Source of the DNA: an uncultured Saprospiraceae bacterium
GTDB lineage: Bacteria; Bacteroidota; Bacteroidia; Chitinophagales; Saprospiraceae
Assembly (NCBI GenBank): GCA_937928405.1
Contig: CALFWZ010000003.1
Coordinates: forward strand, 1-59,493
Length of the DNA stretch: 59,493 bases
Reading direction: 5' to 3'
Shown piece by piece: positions 43,613-52,406 of this stretch. The notes under the pieces are model-generated. The model did not search any database. It saw nothing but the letters and a program-made list of their open reading frames with translations, and was not told the DNA's origin. Numbering within the stretch: position 1 is the first letter of the stretch; each line of letters opens with the position of its first letter. A program made the position numbers and the translations under genes.

Positions 43613-45586
43613 TTATTTATTATCTATCTTCTTTAAGACGATTTTTTCTTTTAATTTCTCTTCAATTTGAATAAAAAGTTCGCGTAAATCACCGTAGGCA
43701 GCGAGCGGAAAAGTAGTTTTTTTAATATTTACTTTGCTAATCAACTGTAGGAATTGATTCTGCTCAGAAACCAGCAAATTATAAGTGGCACTATCGTCTG
43801 CTAAACTCAAACTAACGGATGCAGGCAAAGATTCAACAGCATAACCCTCAGGTAATTCCAAATTTAAAACAAAATTTTCTGTATGTGGATATTCCATTTC
43901 CACAGGACAAACACGATTCGTTTCAGGGAGTTTATTTTTTGAAAATTCAGAAATAAAGACCGGTTGGAAGTACAACAAATCTCCTTGAGTTTCGGTAAGG
44001 TCCTGTATTTTTACTTGGGCAATTAGATGAAGTGATTTATCATAAGCATCGATATTTTTTGTGAAAACTGAATCCACTTTTAATGCTGGTATTTGTTCTG
44101 TCCAGCGGGCGGGATACTTATCTTTGTTTTTTTCATTCGCCAGATACGCTCGGAGTTTAGAACCTGCATACCCTTTATATTTTCCCTGTAATTTGCCAGT
44201 CAGCGTACCATCGCTATTTAGTTTCACCGTAGCCATCGTAGTGATCTTAGTCACTGGCGGTTCGATGTCAATCCATTGTGGTGTTTCTGGGTCGAGTAAC
44301 CAGCCACTTTTATTTAGGGAATTAATCTGTGGATAATTCATCGCTTTGGTAGAGGGACCAACATCTAATAATACCGTTTCGTCATCCAGCTCGGCGGAAA
44401 TAATTACATGATTAAATTGATCTATAATTGGATACGTCTTGACCATGCGACCGTGCGATCGAGTACTCAGTAAGACGGGATAAGCGGTAATTCCCGCTTG
44501 ACGCAATAAAGCCAAATAAACCAGATTGATTTCTCCGCTATTGCCAGTTTTGGTAAGAAAGACATCGTTCAATGAGGTTTTGGCTCTATAGTAGTAACGC
44601 TTATTCCATTCGATGGTTTTACTGACATACTGATAAAGTTTGGCCGCTTTTTCTTGGTCAGAAATATTAGCCGATATAATTTTAGTGGTTGCTGGGTTGA
44701 TCCATTCATCAAACATTTTTTCGTCCGTAAATTGCTGCCCAAAACGCTCATAGTTCATGAGTTCTTTACTTACTTCTCCCCAATTGCTAAGATAGGTTTT
44801 GGTATGTCCCATTGGAAATAGAATTTCTTTTAGTTGAAAACGTAAACGAGCACGATGATCATTGATGGAGGTGATATATTTTTCTGATTTTAGCGCTGGT
44901 ACGTTTACCATTTGATAGACATTGTCTTTTATTTTTGTAATGGTATTTCCGCGGACGTCGATTGAGCGGTCATCTTTGCCAATCTGATTGAGTTGCTGAT
45001 TTCCTTGGAATAAATAAACATATTTGAATGCGTTGGGGATTTCTACTTTTAAGCGACTAGAACGAACGGGAATATCTTCTTGGAAATACCATTCTCTCAG
45101 GTCCGTGATCCGTGGGCTAACAATTTCGTAGCGATATTCCAAGACTGATCCGGCTTGTACTTGAGGAAAGGCGAATCGTTTTTCACTATAAAAATCATTT
45201 ACGGGATTATCAAAAATATCTTTGTTGGGAATGACTACTTTTGTTCCATCGGGCGAAAAGGTTTGTCCACGGAGATAGGTGATCGTCTCAGCAGATTTTT
45301 TACCTGTATAATAGGAGATGATCACGTTGGCTTTTTTAAATCCTTCAGGCTTTAGCACCTTGATTCGACGATGCCGTTTAAAGCGATAGTATACCGCACT
45401 GCCCTCTAGTTCAACAATTATTTGCCCATAATCATCTAGCACGACGGCGGCGGCATTAGAATCCGGCGAATAAACAGACATTTGTAAATCTTCTTCCGGA
45501 ATTTGATTCCACTTTAGTAAAAGCTTTTCCTGTCCAGTCACATTAAGTGAAATAAACAGGATTAACCAGGGAAAAAGGTATTTCAT
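43613..45586 (-). CDS. DUF3857 transglutaminase-like protein, Cys replaced by Ser
   Basis: 657 aa with a signal peptide ending at NVTGQ. It is a clear paralogue of 16354-18351: both share the KWNQ/KWGKV start, the REWYFQEDIPVR/DGWYFQQDIPVR block, LNDxF and STRSHG. The transglutaminase core keeps His (DQFNHVIISAE) and Asp (LLDVGPS), but the nucleophile motif reads KTGNSGEINLVY, with Ser at the Cys position. It may be an inactive binding protein or use Ser. Exported to the periplasm. It heads an operon with GGGP synthase and rsgA; a functional link to those two is not obvious. Confidence 0.85.
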   Translation of the reverse strand: MKYLFPWLILFISLNVTGQEKLLLKWNQIPEEDLQMSVYSPDSNAAAVVLDDYGQIIVELEGSAVYYRFKRHRRIKVLKPEGFKKANVIISYYTGKKSAETITYLRGQTFSPDGTKVVIPNKDIFDNPVNDFYSEKRFAFPQVQAGSVLEYRYEIVSPRITDLREWYFQEDIPVRSSRLKVEIPNAFKYVYLFQGNQQLNQIGKDDRSIDVRGNTITKIKDNVYQMVNVPALKSEKYITSINDHRARLRFQLKEILFPMGHTKTYLSNWGEVSKELMNYERFGQQFTDEKMFDEWINPATTKIISANISDQEKAAKLYQYVSKTIEWNKRYYYRAKTSLNDVFLTKTGNSGEINLVYLALLRQAGITAYPVLLSTRSHGRMVKTYPIIDQFNHVIISAELDDETVLLDVGPSTKAMNYPQINSLNKSGWLLDPETPQWIDIEPPVTKITTMATVKLNSDGTLTGKLQGKYKGYAGSKLRAYLANEKNKDKYPARWTEQIPALKVDSVFTKNIDAYDKSLHLIAQVKIQDLTETQGDLLYFQPVFISEFSKNKLPETNRVCPVEMEYPHTENFVLNLELPEGYAVESLPASVSLSLADDSATYNLLVSEQNQFLQLISKVNIKKTTFPLAAYGDLRELFIQIEEKLKEKIVLKKIDNK

Positions 45587-45729
45587 GCGTATAAATTTTT
45601 AATCAACTATCGTATAAAACCTGATGGATTATACGTAATTTTTAACCAAGTTTATTTTAAAATAGCTTCATTTAACCTACGGCCAACAAAATAAGCAATA
45701 ATTTGGGAAGTCGTACTGATCAGAATCAT

Positions 45730-46065
45730 ATGGATCAACTAATGATTGCCGAAACAACGGCATTGATTGCGAGAGATTTTGGCCTTGAAGGTCACGAAAC
45801 TCCCTTGACAGAGGAAGAACTACTGCTATTAGTTGCCAATGAGGTAGCTTATATGATTGAACATCGGCTGGACTTTTTGCTAAGTCTTTTGTACCGCTTA
45901 GATGTTCTCGAGCCAGATATTAATTTCGCCTTATCGCCATATTGTACCGAACCAGCCAACGAGGCCTTAGCTAAATTGATCGTAGACCGCCAGAAAAAAC
46001 GCATTCTCAGCAAGCGTAAGTATAAACAGTCTAAGCCTAAAGATCCGGGTGATTTGGCGTGGTAG
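45730..46065 (+). CDS. Small conserved-looking protein of unknown function
   Basis: The frame opens with TTG at 45703, but the ATG at 45730 (MDQLMIAETTALIARDF) is a better start, giving 111 aa. It is acidic and helical in the first 75 residues (PLTEEELLLLVANEVAYMIEHRLDFLLSLLYRLDV) and ends in a strongly basic Lys/Arg tail (KKRILSKRKYKQSKPK). No signal peptide and no named domain. It lies divergent to the 43-45 kb operon and ends at a bidirectional terminator. Confidence 0.68.
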   Translation: MDQLMIAETTALIARDFGLEGHETPLTEEELLLLVANEVAYMIEHRLDFLLSLLYRLDVLEPDINFALSPYCTEPANEALAKLIVDRQKKRILSKRKYKQSKPKDPGDLAW

Positions 46066-46077
46066 TTGGCCGATGTG

Positions 46078-46126
46078 CAAAAAAAAAGTCGCACCCGGTT
46101 TTCGGATACGACTTAGTTTGGTTTTT
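46078..46126. terminator. Bidirectional terminator between convergent genes
   Basis: An imperfect stem (aagtcgcacccg / cggatacgactt, 46086-46114) is flanked by an A-run on the left and a T-run on the right, so it can serve both converging genes. Confidence 0.75.
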
Positions 46127-46149
46127 TGCGGATCATTTAATTCCCGTAT

Positions 46150-46599
46150 TTACTTACGAGCGATTAAATCCATCTGCTTATTCAGCAAAGTATTATTTAG
46201 AGATAGACCTTCACAAGTTTCGTCTATCTTATATGTTGTGTAAGAGTCGGTGTTGATGTCTGTTAAGATTAATACAGATTCATTATTTTCTACTGTTAGT
46301 TGCCAAACCATATTTTTAGTAGTTGAAGGAATACTTGCATCGGCAAAAGTGGTAGTGATTTTTACGATTCCTATTTCACTAAAGTCGAAGTGTTGCGTCA
46401 TTCCAGAAAAAGTGGTGTTTTCCGTCAGTGTCCAGTCATTAAAAATTAAGTCAAGCGTAATCCGTTCTTGACTATCGAGATTACTGCAGCAGTTAACAGA
46501 GTCTAATCGGCAGTTTTTATCTTCACTAACAGGATCTGTGAAAGCCTGCATACCGAAGCTAAATAAGAACAAGACAGCTAGTAAGATGTAATTTTTCAT
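46150..46599 (-). CDS. Secreted small protein of unknown function (lipocalin-like size)
   Basis: A longer frame reaches 46686, but the Met at 46599 begins a normal signal peptide (MKNYILLAVLFLFSFGMQAFT), so that start is preferred (149 aa). The mature part has a short Cys cluster (NCRLDSVNCCSNLD) and then alternating beta segments: DLIFNDWTLTENTTF, VWQLTVENNESVLILTD, TYKIDETCEGL. The pattern resembles small secreted Bacteroidota lipocalin-like proteins that measure a difference from a baseline, but no motif confirms this. Confidence 0.65.
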   Translation of the reverse strand: MKNYILLAVLFLFSFGMQAFTDPVSEDKNCRLDSVNCCSNLDSQERITLDLIFNDWTLTENTTFSGMTQHFDFSEIGIVKITTTFADASIPSTTKNMVWQLTVENNESVLILTDINTDSYTTYKIDETCEGLSLNNTLLNKQMDLIARK

Positions 46600-47000
46600 A
46601 ATGAAAATCTTTTTGTTAACTATTAGGTTTTTTATTGGGTTGTTATTACAAACACAAATATAAATCCAATAGGTTGCATGTGACAAATAAGCTAGACGAA
46701 TGAAGTGAAATTTTCGATGAACAACAATTTACTTAATTCTATCGCTTATCTTTACCACCTTAACGCTGCAATATTACAATAAGTTTGCCCTTAAATCCAG
46801 TGCTGAAAAAGGGCTTTATCAGATGGTTTGGTCGCAGTTATAAATTGAATAATAACTTATTTGATTGAATGGGAAAGAAGAAATTTTAAATGGGAATTGA
46901 TCTATTTTTTCCAAACAATATTTTTTATTAATTTAATATTAATTTTTTTCTTTTTTTATTATCCTAATTTAATGATCATTCCAAACAATATTTTGTCCAT
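46600..47000. promoter_or_regulatory. Intergenic region with a 16-bp direct repeat
   Basis: A 401-bp AT-rich region between divergent genes. The 16-mer ttccaaacaatatttt occurs at 46909-46924 and again at 46979-46994, 70 bp apart; the second copy ends 6 bp before the GDSL gene ATG. A weak hairpin gcccttaaa...aaagggc is at about 46789-46816. No gene was recognised. Confidence 0.5.
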
Positions 47001-47720
47001 ATGAATAAATACCTCTTTACCTATCAAGGCCTCTTTCTACTAATTCTAATTGTGTTGAGTGGAACGAGTTGTGCCACAGATAGTACCAACGCTTCTTCCA
47101 AAAAAGTACCCGTCGAAGCGACTCCTGCTCCATCTAGCGAGTTAGCAACCCCAGCTACTAAAAGCAAAGCAAAAACCATCATATTTTTTGGAAATAGTCT
47201 TTCAGCGGGTTATGGATTGGACCCTTCTCAGGGGTTTGTAGGACTGATCGAAAAGCGAATTGATTCACTAAACTTAAATTATAAAGTCATCAACGCAGGT
47301 AATAGTGGAGAGACCACGAGCGGTGGAAAAGAAAGAGTAGGGTGGATACTAGAAAATTATCAACCCGATATTTTTGTCCTAGAATTAGGTGGAAATGATG
47401 CTTTGCGCGGCCTCCCAGTTGTAGAGGCAGAAACAAATTTACAATCTATCATCGATGCGGTAAATGAAAAATATCCCACTGCCAAAATTCTACTGGCTGG
47501 GATGATGGCGCCTCCTAATATGGGGAGCGAGTACACGACAAAATTTGCAGCGATGTATCCACGATTAGCTAAAAAAAATAAGGTGGCCCTCATTCCTTTC
47601 TTACTAGACAAAGTCGGTGGCCAACCGGAACTAAATCTACCCGATGGCATTCATCCAAATATAGAAGGGCATCAGATTGTCAGAGAAACAATTTGGAAAG
47701 AATTGAAAAAAATGTTGTAG
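47001..47720 (+). CDS. GDSL-type arylesterase/lysophospholipase lipoprotein (TesA-like)
   Basis: 239 aa. A lipoprotein signal ends at SGTSC (Cys24), followed by a Ser/Thr/Pro linker. SGNH-hydrolase blocks: block I FFGNSLSAGYGL (Ser66; Asn replaces the usual Asp before Ser), block II NAGNSGETTSGG, block III LGGNDALRG and block V DGIHPN (Asp about 215, His about 218). This matches the TesA/arylesterase group, which hydrolyses thioesters, aryl esters or lysophospholipids in the periplasm. The GDS to GNS change also occurs in active members, so activity is still likely. Confidence 0.88.
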   Translation: MNKYLFTYQGLFLLILIVLSGTSCATDSTNASSKKVPVEATPAPSSELATPATKSKAKTIIFFGNSLSAGYGLDPSQGFVGLIEKRIDSLNLNYKVINAGNSGETTSGGKERVGWILENYQPDIFVLELGGNDALRGLPVVEAETNLQSIIDAVNEKYPTAKILLAGMMAPPNMGSEYTTKFAAMYPRLAKKNKVALIPFLLDKVGGQPELNLPDGIHPNIEGHQIVRETIWKELKKML

Positions 47721-47735
47721 GTTTTAGATAAATAA

Positions 47736-47771
47736 ATAATGGATGCTCTATCCTTGTAGAGCATCCATTAT
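47736..47771 (+). terminator. Hairpin after the GDSL gene
   Basis: A perfect 15-bp stem (ataatggatgctcta / tagagcatccattat) with a 6-nt loop, 15 bp after the stop. No strong T-tract follows, so it may act as a terminator or an RNA-stabilising stem. Confidence 0.7.
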
Positions 47772-47789
47772 CCTATGGGAGATTATTGC

Positions 47790-47861
47790 TGGCCCGTCCG
47801 TTTTTGCGGTGCGTTTTCTCGTCGTGCTGTCGCAGGCTGCCCTCCTTTCAGTCGGGATCGA
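47790..47861. repeat. GC-rich dispersed repeat, copy B
   Basis: It contains cgtgctgtcgca (about 47824) and the 22-bp block at 47840-47861 identical to copy A. It ends at the stop codon of the DUF4197 gene. Confidence 0.8.
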
Positions 47862-48569
47862 TCACTTATCTTGCTTCGCAAATACTTTCTTCAATAAGTC
47901 TGTTTTACGTTCGCTTACATTCTTGCGAATACCTAATTCTTTCTTAGCTACCATTCCAAACAAGCCAGTAAGCGCTTGCTGAGTAACATAATCATCCAGG
48001 TCAGGATTTACTTTTTTAACAAAAGGAATGGAGTTATATTTAGTAATCACATCATTCCAGTATTTGGTAGCATTTACTCGGTCTAGTGATTGAACTACTT
48101 TGGGACGGAAAGCACTAGTCAATTCATTAGTTGTTGTTTTTTGTAAATAGCTGGTCGCTGCGTTGTTAGACCCCATTAATATTTCTGTAGCATCCGCAAA
48201 AGTCATTTGCTTGATGGCACTAACAAAAATAGGTTTAGCACTTTTAGCTGCATCTTCTGCTGCTCTATTTAGTAATTTAATCATCTCTCCTTCTACGGAA
48301 CTAAAGCCAGGAATCCCAGATAGTTTATTGGTTACTTTTTGAACTTCTTCCGGTAGTAAAATCTTATATGCTCCTTTGAGGAAACCATCCTTGGCAGACA
48401 ATCTATCGGCACCTTGACTGATGCCAACGTTGAGCGCTTCTTTCAGTCCTAGTCCAATTTGCTGTGGAGTAAGGGCGCCACTTTCAAGTACTGATCCTGC
48501 TATGTCTTGAAATTGTGTACAAGCAGTGAGCTGAAGTGCCACGAGTATAAACATGAATTTCTTAATCAT
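47862..48569 (-). CDS. DUF4197 lipoprotein
   Basis: 235 aa. A lipoprotein signal with lipobox LTAC (Cys17) precedes an all-helical domain. DUF4197 features: GLKEALNVGISQGADRLSAKDGF, IKILLP-like YKILLPEEV, MNRAAEDAAKSAKPIF-like NRAAEDAAKSAKPIF, MTFADATEILMG, and the C-terminal VTQQALTGLFGMVAKKELGIRKNV. The family is common in Proteobacteria and Bacteroidota and uncharacterised. It is expressed separately from the upstream folB-like gene, from which a repeat-filled gap separates it. Confidence 0.88.
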   Translation of the reverse strand: MIKKFMFILVALQLTACTQFQDIAGSVLESGALTPQQIGLGLKEALNVGISQGADRLSAKDGFLKGAYKILLPEEVQKVTNKLSGIPGFSSVEGEMIKLLNRAAEDAAKSAKPIFVSAIKQMTFADATEILMGSNNAATSYLQKTTTNELTSAFRPKVVQSLDRVNATKYWNDVITKYNSIPFVKKVNPDLDDYVTQQALTGLFGMVAKKELGIRKNVSERKTDLLKKVFAKQDK

Positions 48570-48734
48570 AATGAATTTTTTAAAACTGCCTTTTTGAAGT
48601 TTTTAAACTTCATTAGCAATTATAGGTAAAGTGATATTTTAAAGTATTTAACCTTTCAACAATTTCTTTGACTTAATAAAAAAGCGAAGGTAAATATTGA
48701 AAATGTTATTAAAATCATAATGTAAGGAGTCATC

Positions 48735-48926
48735 CCGTCTGCTTTTGCCCCTGCCCTGACGGTCAGACAGGGTTCCTTTCCTTTGCCGTGCTGTCGCACG
48801 CTTCCCATCCGCTTTAGTTCGCTATCGCTCATGGATCTCCTTCGTCGATCTCGTGGTTCACTTCCTTAGCGTATTGCCATACGCCACCCTTTGGGATCGG
48901 TCGTTCATTTCGTCGGGATCGGTTAG
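48735..48926. repeat. GC-rich dispersed repeat, copy C (longest)
   Basis: A 190-bp mosaic of modules shared with copies A and B: a hairpin gtgc-tgtc-gcac (near 48788), cccatccgcttt (48804-48815), gcgtat-tgcc-atacgc, and gggatcggt blocks twice near the right end. It also has a ccctga...caggg inverted repeat on the left. It ends at the stop codon of the folB-like gene. The rest of the gap (48570-48734) is AT-rich leader sequence of the DUF4197 gene. Confidence 0.8.
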
Positions 48927-49439
48927 TTAGCCAGCAAAGAAGGTTAAACATGCTTTACAAAGACAACCTTGAAATCTGGTCTTTAGATTTTCTCTGGTTT
49001 CTGAGGATACTTTTTTTCCAAAACACCAACAGGTTTCATCTCCATAGCAAATAAATGGCCTTTGACATCGCGGACATTGACTGACAAAATTTTCCGTCGA
49101 TTCTACCGCAGAATGAGATACTCGATGGCCCGGAATCGGCCGGTTTTTACGTACTTTAACAGTAATAGTTTGGATCGTACTGAATTGTCGTCGAATGGCA
49201 TACGAAATATTCTGAATCAGGGTTTCGATCAATTGCACGGTGTGCCGCATCTCAACTTGGCAAATCTGATAGATGGTTTCGTAATTGATGGTTTCGTCTA
49301 GGTTGTCGTTAATCGAAGCGGACTCCCAGTTGGTGACGATAAATACATCTACTACAAAACTATTGCCAATGACCCGCTCTTCCGGATATACGCCATGATA
49401 AGCGTAAAATTCCATACCTTCTAGTGAAATTTTTCCCAT
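48927..49439 (-). CDS. folB: Dihydroneopterin aldolase fused to a cysteine-rich CWC domain
   Basis: 170 aa; typical FolB is about 120. The N-terminal 120 residues carry FolB features: GMEFYAYHGVYPEERVIGNSF (active-site Glu), INYETIYQICQVEM, and VKVRKNRPIPG (catalytic Lys). FolB converts dihydroneopterin to hydroxymethyl-dihydropterin in folate synthesis. The C-terminal 50 residues form a Cys-rich module (CPRCQRPFICYGDETCWC ... GCLCKACL) matching the CWC family, predicted to bind zinc. The two halves are in one frame without a linker gap. Cytoplasmic. The fused domain is not part of the usual enzyme. Confidence 0.88.
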   Translation of the reverse strand: MGKISLEGMEFYAYHGVYPEERVIGNSFVVDVFIVTNWESASINDNLDETINYETIYQICQVEMRHTVQLIETLIQNISYAIRRQFSTIQTITVKVRKNRPIPGHRVSHSAVESTENFVSQCPRCQRPFICYGDETCWCFGKKVSSETRENLKTRFQGCLCKACLTFFAG

Positions 49440-49651
49440 GTGTTGGATTTTTTTTCAAATATACGGAATATGCAGCGGTAGAAACAAGGTCAATAATTTC
49501 TTCTTAATCAAACGTCTAAGTCAACCTTCCGTAAAATTCAATATCTACATTTCCTCAAAGCAACAAGAGTGTATAGAATTCCGTAATTTTATATCTAGAA
49601 ATACCTTTAAATCAAGATAAACCAACTTATAAAAATAAAACCAGCATTATA

Positions 49652-50878
49652 ATGAACGAAAATGGAAAAGCAAACGGCGTAGCCGGCGCAAAAAAAAGTG
49701 TCAAAACGGACCAGTTCCAAGGACATGATTATTATAACATTGACCAATTGCTTAGCGAAGAAAACTTGATGGCTCGAGGTGCCGTTCGGGAATGGGTAAA
49801 GCAAGAAGTCAGTCCGATTATCGAAGATTACGCCAACCGAGCTGAATGTCCACACCACTTATTTAAAGGACTGGCCGAGATCGGTGCTTTTGGTCCTAGC
49901 CTTCCGGTGGAATATGGCGGTGGTGGAATGGATGAGATTGCCTATGGAGTGATCATGCAAGAACTAGAAAGAGGAGATTCAGGCGTCCGTTCTATGGCTT
50001 CCGTTCAGGGATCACTGGTGATGTATCCTATTTATCGATTTGGCTCTGAAGAGCAAAAAAGAAAATATTTACCAAAATTAGGTAGCGGAGAATTTATTGG
50101 TTGTTTTGGTTTGACCGAACCGGATCACGGATCTAATCCGAGTGGGATGATTACCAATATCAAAGACGATGGTGATGCTTATATTTTAAATGGTGCTAAG
50201 ATGTGGATTACCAATTCGCCCGTAGCGGATATCGCGGTGGTTTGGGCAAAAGATGAAGAAGGAAAAATCCGAGGAATGGTCGTAGAAAAAGACATGAAAG
50301 GATTTTCTGCACCTGAAATTCATGGAAAATGGTCGCTTCGTGCATCCATTACTGGAGAACTTGTCTTTGAAGATGTAAGAGTACCGAAAGCAAATGTTTT
50401 TCCAGAAATACGAGGACTCAAAGGACCCTTGTCTTGTTTGTCTAAAGCTCGTTACGGAATCGCATGGGGGGCCATTGGCGCAGCTATGGATTGCTATGAT
50501 TCTGCGCTACGTTATTCTTTGGAAAGAGAACAGTTTGGTCGACCGATTGGTGGTTTTCAATTGACCCAAAAGAAGTTGGCAGAGATGATAACAGAAATTA
50601 CTAAAGCACAGTTACTCGCTTGGAGACTCGGAACTTTGGCCAACGAAGGCAAAGCTAGTCCAGCACAAATCAGTATGGCCAAACGGAATAATGTCAACAT
50701 GGCCTTGGAAATTGCTCGCGAAGCTCGGCAGATTCATGGAGGGATGGGAATTACCAATGAGTATCCTGTCATGCGTCACATGATGAACCTCGAAACAGTA
50801 TTAACTTATGAAGGAACCCATGACATTCACCTACTGATAACGGGAATGGATGTTACTGGATTAAATGCCTTTAAGTAA
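49652..50878 (+). CDS. gcdH: Glutaryl-CoA dehydrogenase
   Basis: 408 aa acyl-CoA dehydrogenase. FAD-binding GCFGLTEPDHGSNPS and MWITNSPVADIAVVWAK, then a substrate-pocket Arg-containing block REQFGRPIGGFQLTQKKLAEM, and IHGGMGITNEYPVMRHM. The C-terminal TYEGTHDIHLLI carries the catalytic Glu in the position typical of glutaryl-CoA dehydrogenase rather than short-chain enzymes. The reaction oxidises and decarboxylates glutaryl-CoA to crotonyl-CoA in lysine and tryptophan breakdown. About 15 hydrophilic residues precede the domain. No other pathway gene is adjacent. Confidence 0.88.
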   Translation: MNENGKANGVAGAKKSVKTDQFQGHDYYNIDQLLSEENLMARGAVREWVKQEVSPIIEDYANRAECPHHLFKGLAEIGAFGPSLPVEYGGGGMDEIAYGVIMQELERGDSGVRSMASVQGSLVMYPIYRFGSEEQKRKYLPKLGSGEFIGCFGLTEPDHGSNPSGMITNIKDDGDAYILNGAKMWITNSPVADIAVVWAKDEEGKIRGMVVEKDMKGFSAPEIHGKWSLRASITGELVFEDVRVPKANVFPEIRGLKGPLSCLSKARYGIAWGAIGAAMDCYDSALRYSLEREQFGRPIGGFQLTQKKLAEMITEITKAQLLAWRLGTLANEGKASPAQISMAKRNNVNMALEIAREARQIHGGMGITNEYPVMRHMMNLETVLTYEGTHDIHLLITGMDVTGLNAFK

Positions 50879-50957
50879 TTTTTAATAAAATTCGGAGTTA
50901 CTTGTAAAACTAATACCCGTCTCTAAGGCGTTACTAAAGTAGTAAACAACTGTTTTT

Positions 50958-52181
50958 ATGATGATGAGACTCAGAAATTTTCTTTTTATGGCCATTTTGT
51001 TCTCTTTGGTCGCCCCGTTGAGTGCACAGAATGAGCCCATAAAACTTAATAATCCATCTTTTATGGATATCGCCCATAGGGGAGGTAATGATTTTAATCG
51101 GGGGCCACGGGGCTGGCAGGATTGTGGAGCCTTTAATGAGACACCACCAGATGTACAACCTAATCCTTCTATTGCTTTTAAGGGAGAAGATGTTGCTTTT
51201 TTTGGTGTTACGTTGCCAGCGCAAGATGGACCTACTTATATGGGAATGGTTGTTCGGGACAACGACACGCAAGAGGCGGTTGGTCAACGTCTATCTGCCC
51301 CACTAGAAGGAGGCAAATGTTACGAAATGTCTTTGCACCTCGCCCGGTCTAAAACATATCTAAGTGGTAGTAATTTACGGGATAGTTCGGGAGAACCTAT
51401 AATGGTAGATTTTACCAAAGCTATAAAAATCAGAATCTACGGCGGAAACTCTTATTGTCAGAAAACTGAATTGTTGGGAGAAACACCATTGGTGAATAAC
51501 ACCAAATGGAAGAAATACGAATTACGTTTTGAACCGACTACCAACCACCGTTTTATTCTCATTCAAGCCTTTTATAAAACTCCTACGCTCTTTCCTTATA
51601 ATGGGAATGTGCTTGTTGATAATTTGTCGGATATTGTTCCAATACCTTGTGATAAAAAATCTGAGCCACTGGCCGTAGTCGAAACACCTAAAAAAGAAGA
51701 GCCTAAAGAAAAAGAACCCGTGGTTGCTGTCGTTCCACCAAAAAATAATCAACCACAAGGTGGTGTGAAAGAACCGATAAAGCCAGTAAAAAAAGAGAAA
51801 ATTATCAAAGAGTTGAATTCAGGTAGCGCAAAAGCAGGAAAAGTAATTAAGCTACAACGATTAGTTTTTGGAATGGATCAGGCAGATATAAATCCAGACT
51901 CTCACGATGAATTGGATGAAATTGTCGAATATCTTAAATTAAATACGGGGTATAAGGTTGAAATTCGTGGCCATACCAATGATCGCTGTGATGATAGTTT
52001 TTGTAATAAACTATCCAAAGAAAGAGCTGAATCCGTCGCTAATTATTTAAAAGAACAAGGAATTTCATCCGCTAGATTAGAGGCTGTAGGTTATGGTAAA
52101 ACGAAGCCAATTGCGTCCAATAGATATAGTGCAGGCCGTAAGAAAAACCAGCGCGTAGAGATTAAATTAAAGAAAATTTAG
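50958..52181 (+). CDS. OmpA-family outer-membrane/cell-wall protein with N-terminal carbohydrate-binding-like beta domain
   Basis: 407 aa. A signal peptide ends at PLSAQ. Residues about 30-225 form a jelly-roll-like beta domain (NPSFMDI, PRGWQDCGAF, YMGMVVRDNDTQEAVGQRL, KCYEMSLHLARS), like those found in cell-surface binding modules. A Pro/Lys/Glu linker (about 230-285) leads to an OmpA domain (about 295-405: LVFGMDQADINPDS, VEIRGHTNDRCDDS, LSKERAESVANYL, GYGKTKPI), which binds peptidoglycan. This predicts an outer-membrane- or wall-linked surface protein. The partner or ligand of the N-domain is unknown. Confidence 0.87.
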   Translation: MMMRLRNFLFMAILFSLVAPLSAQNEPIKLNNPSFMDIAHRGGNDFNRGPRGWQDCGAFNETPPDVQPNPSIAFKGEDVAFFGVTLPAQDGPTYMGMVVRDNDTQEAVGQRLSAPLEGGKCYEMSLHLARSKTYLSGSNLRDSSGEPIMVDFTKAIKIRIYGGNSYCQKTELLGETPLVNNTKWKKYELRFEPTTNHRFILIQAFYKTPTLFPYNGNVLVDNLSDIVPIPCDKKSEPLAVVETPKKEEPKEKEPVVAVVPPKNNQPQGGVKEPIKPVKKEKIIKELNSGSAKAGKVIKLQRLVFGMDQADINPDSHDELDEIVEYLKLNTGYKVEIRGHTNDRCDDSFCNKLSKERAESVANYLKEQGISSARLEAVGYGKTKPIASNRYSAGRKKNQRVEIKLKKI

Positions 52182-52238
52182 CAAACAATTTATTTAACAA
52201 ACATGAGTCATTCCGAATTTTTTCCTTAGAAAAATATT

Positions 52239-52311
52239 GCCAGTTGGCCTGTTAGCTTGTTTGCCCTCTTCTTTTGTGAAAAGAGGGCCAACTAGCTAAA
52301 AGCCAACTGGC
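52239..52311. repeat. Nested inverted repeat
   Basis: Outer arms gccagttggc / gccaactggc (52239-52248 and 52302-52311) enclose inner arms gccctctt / aagagggc (52263-52270 and 52281-52288), giving a cruciform-capable hairpin between convergent genes. Intermediate segments also partly pair (ttagct / agctaa). Confidence 0.85.
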
Positions 52312-52406
52312 TAACCAGCAAAAATACGCTGTGCTTAGGTATAAACTATCAGATTAAATAATGATAGTGAAATTAGGGATGATACATGTTTATGTCGAAT
52401 TGATCC

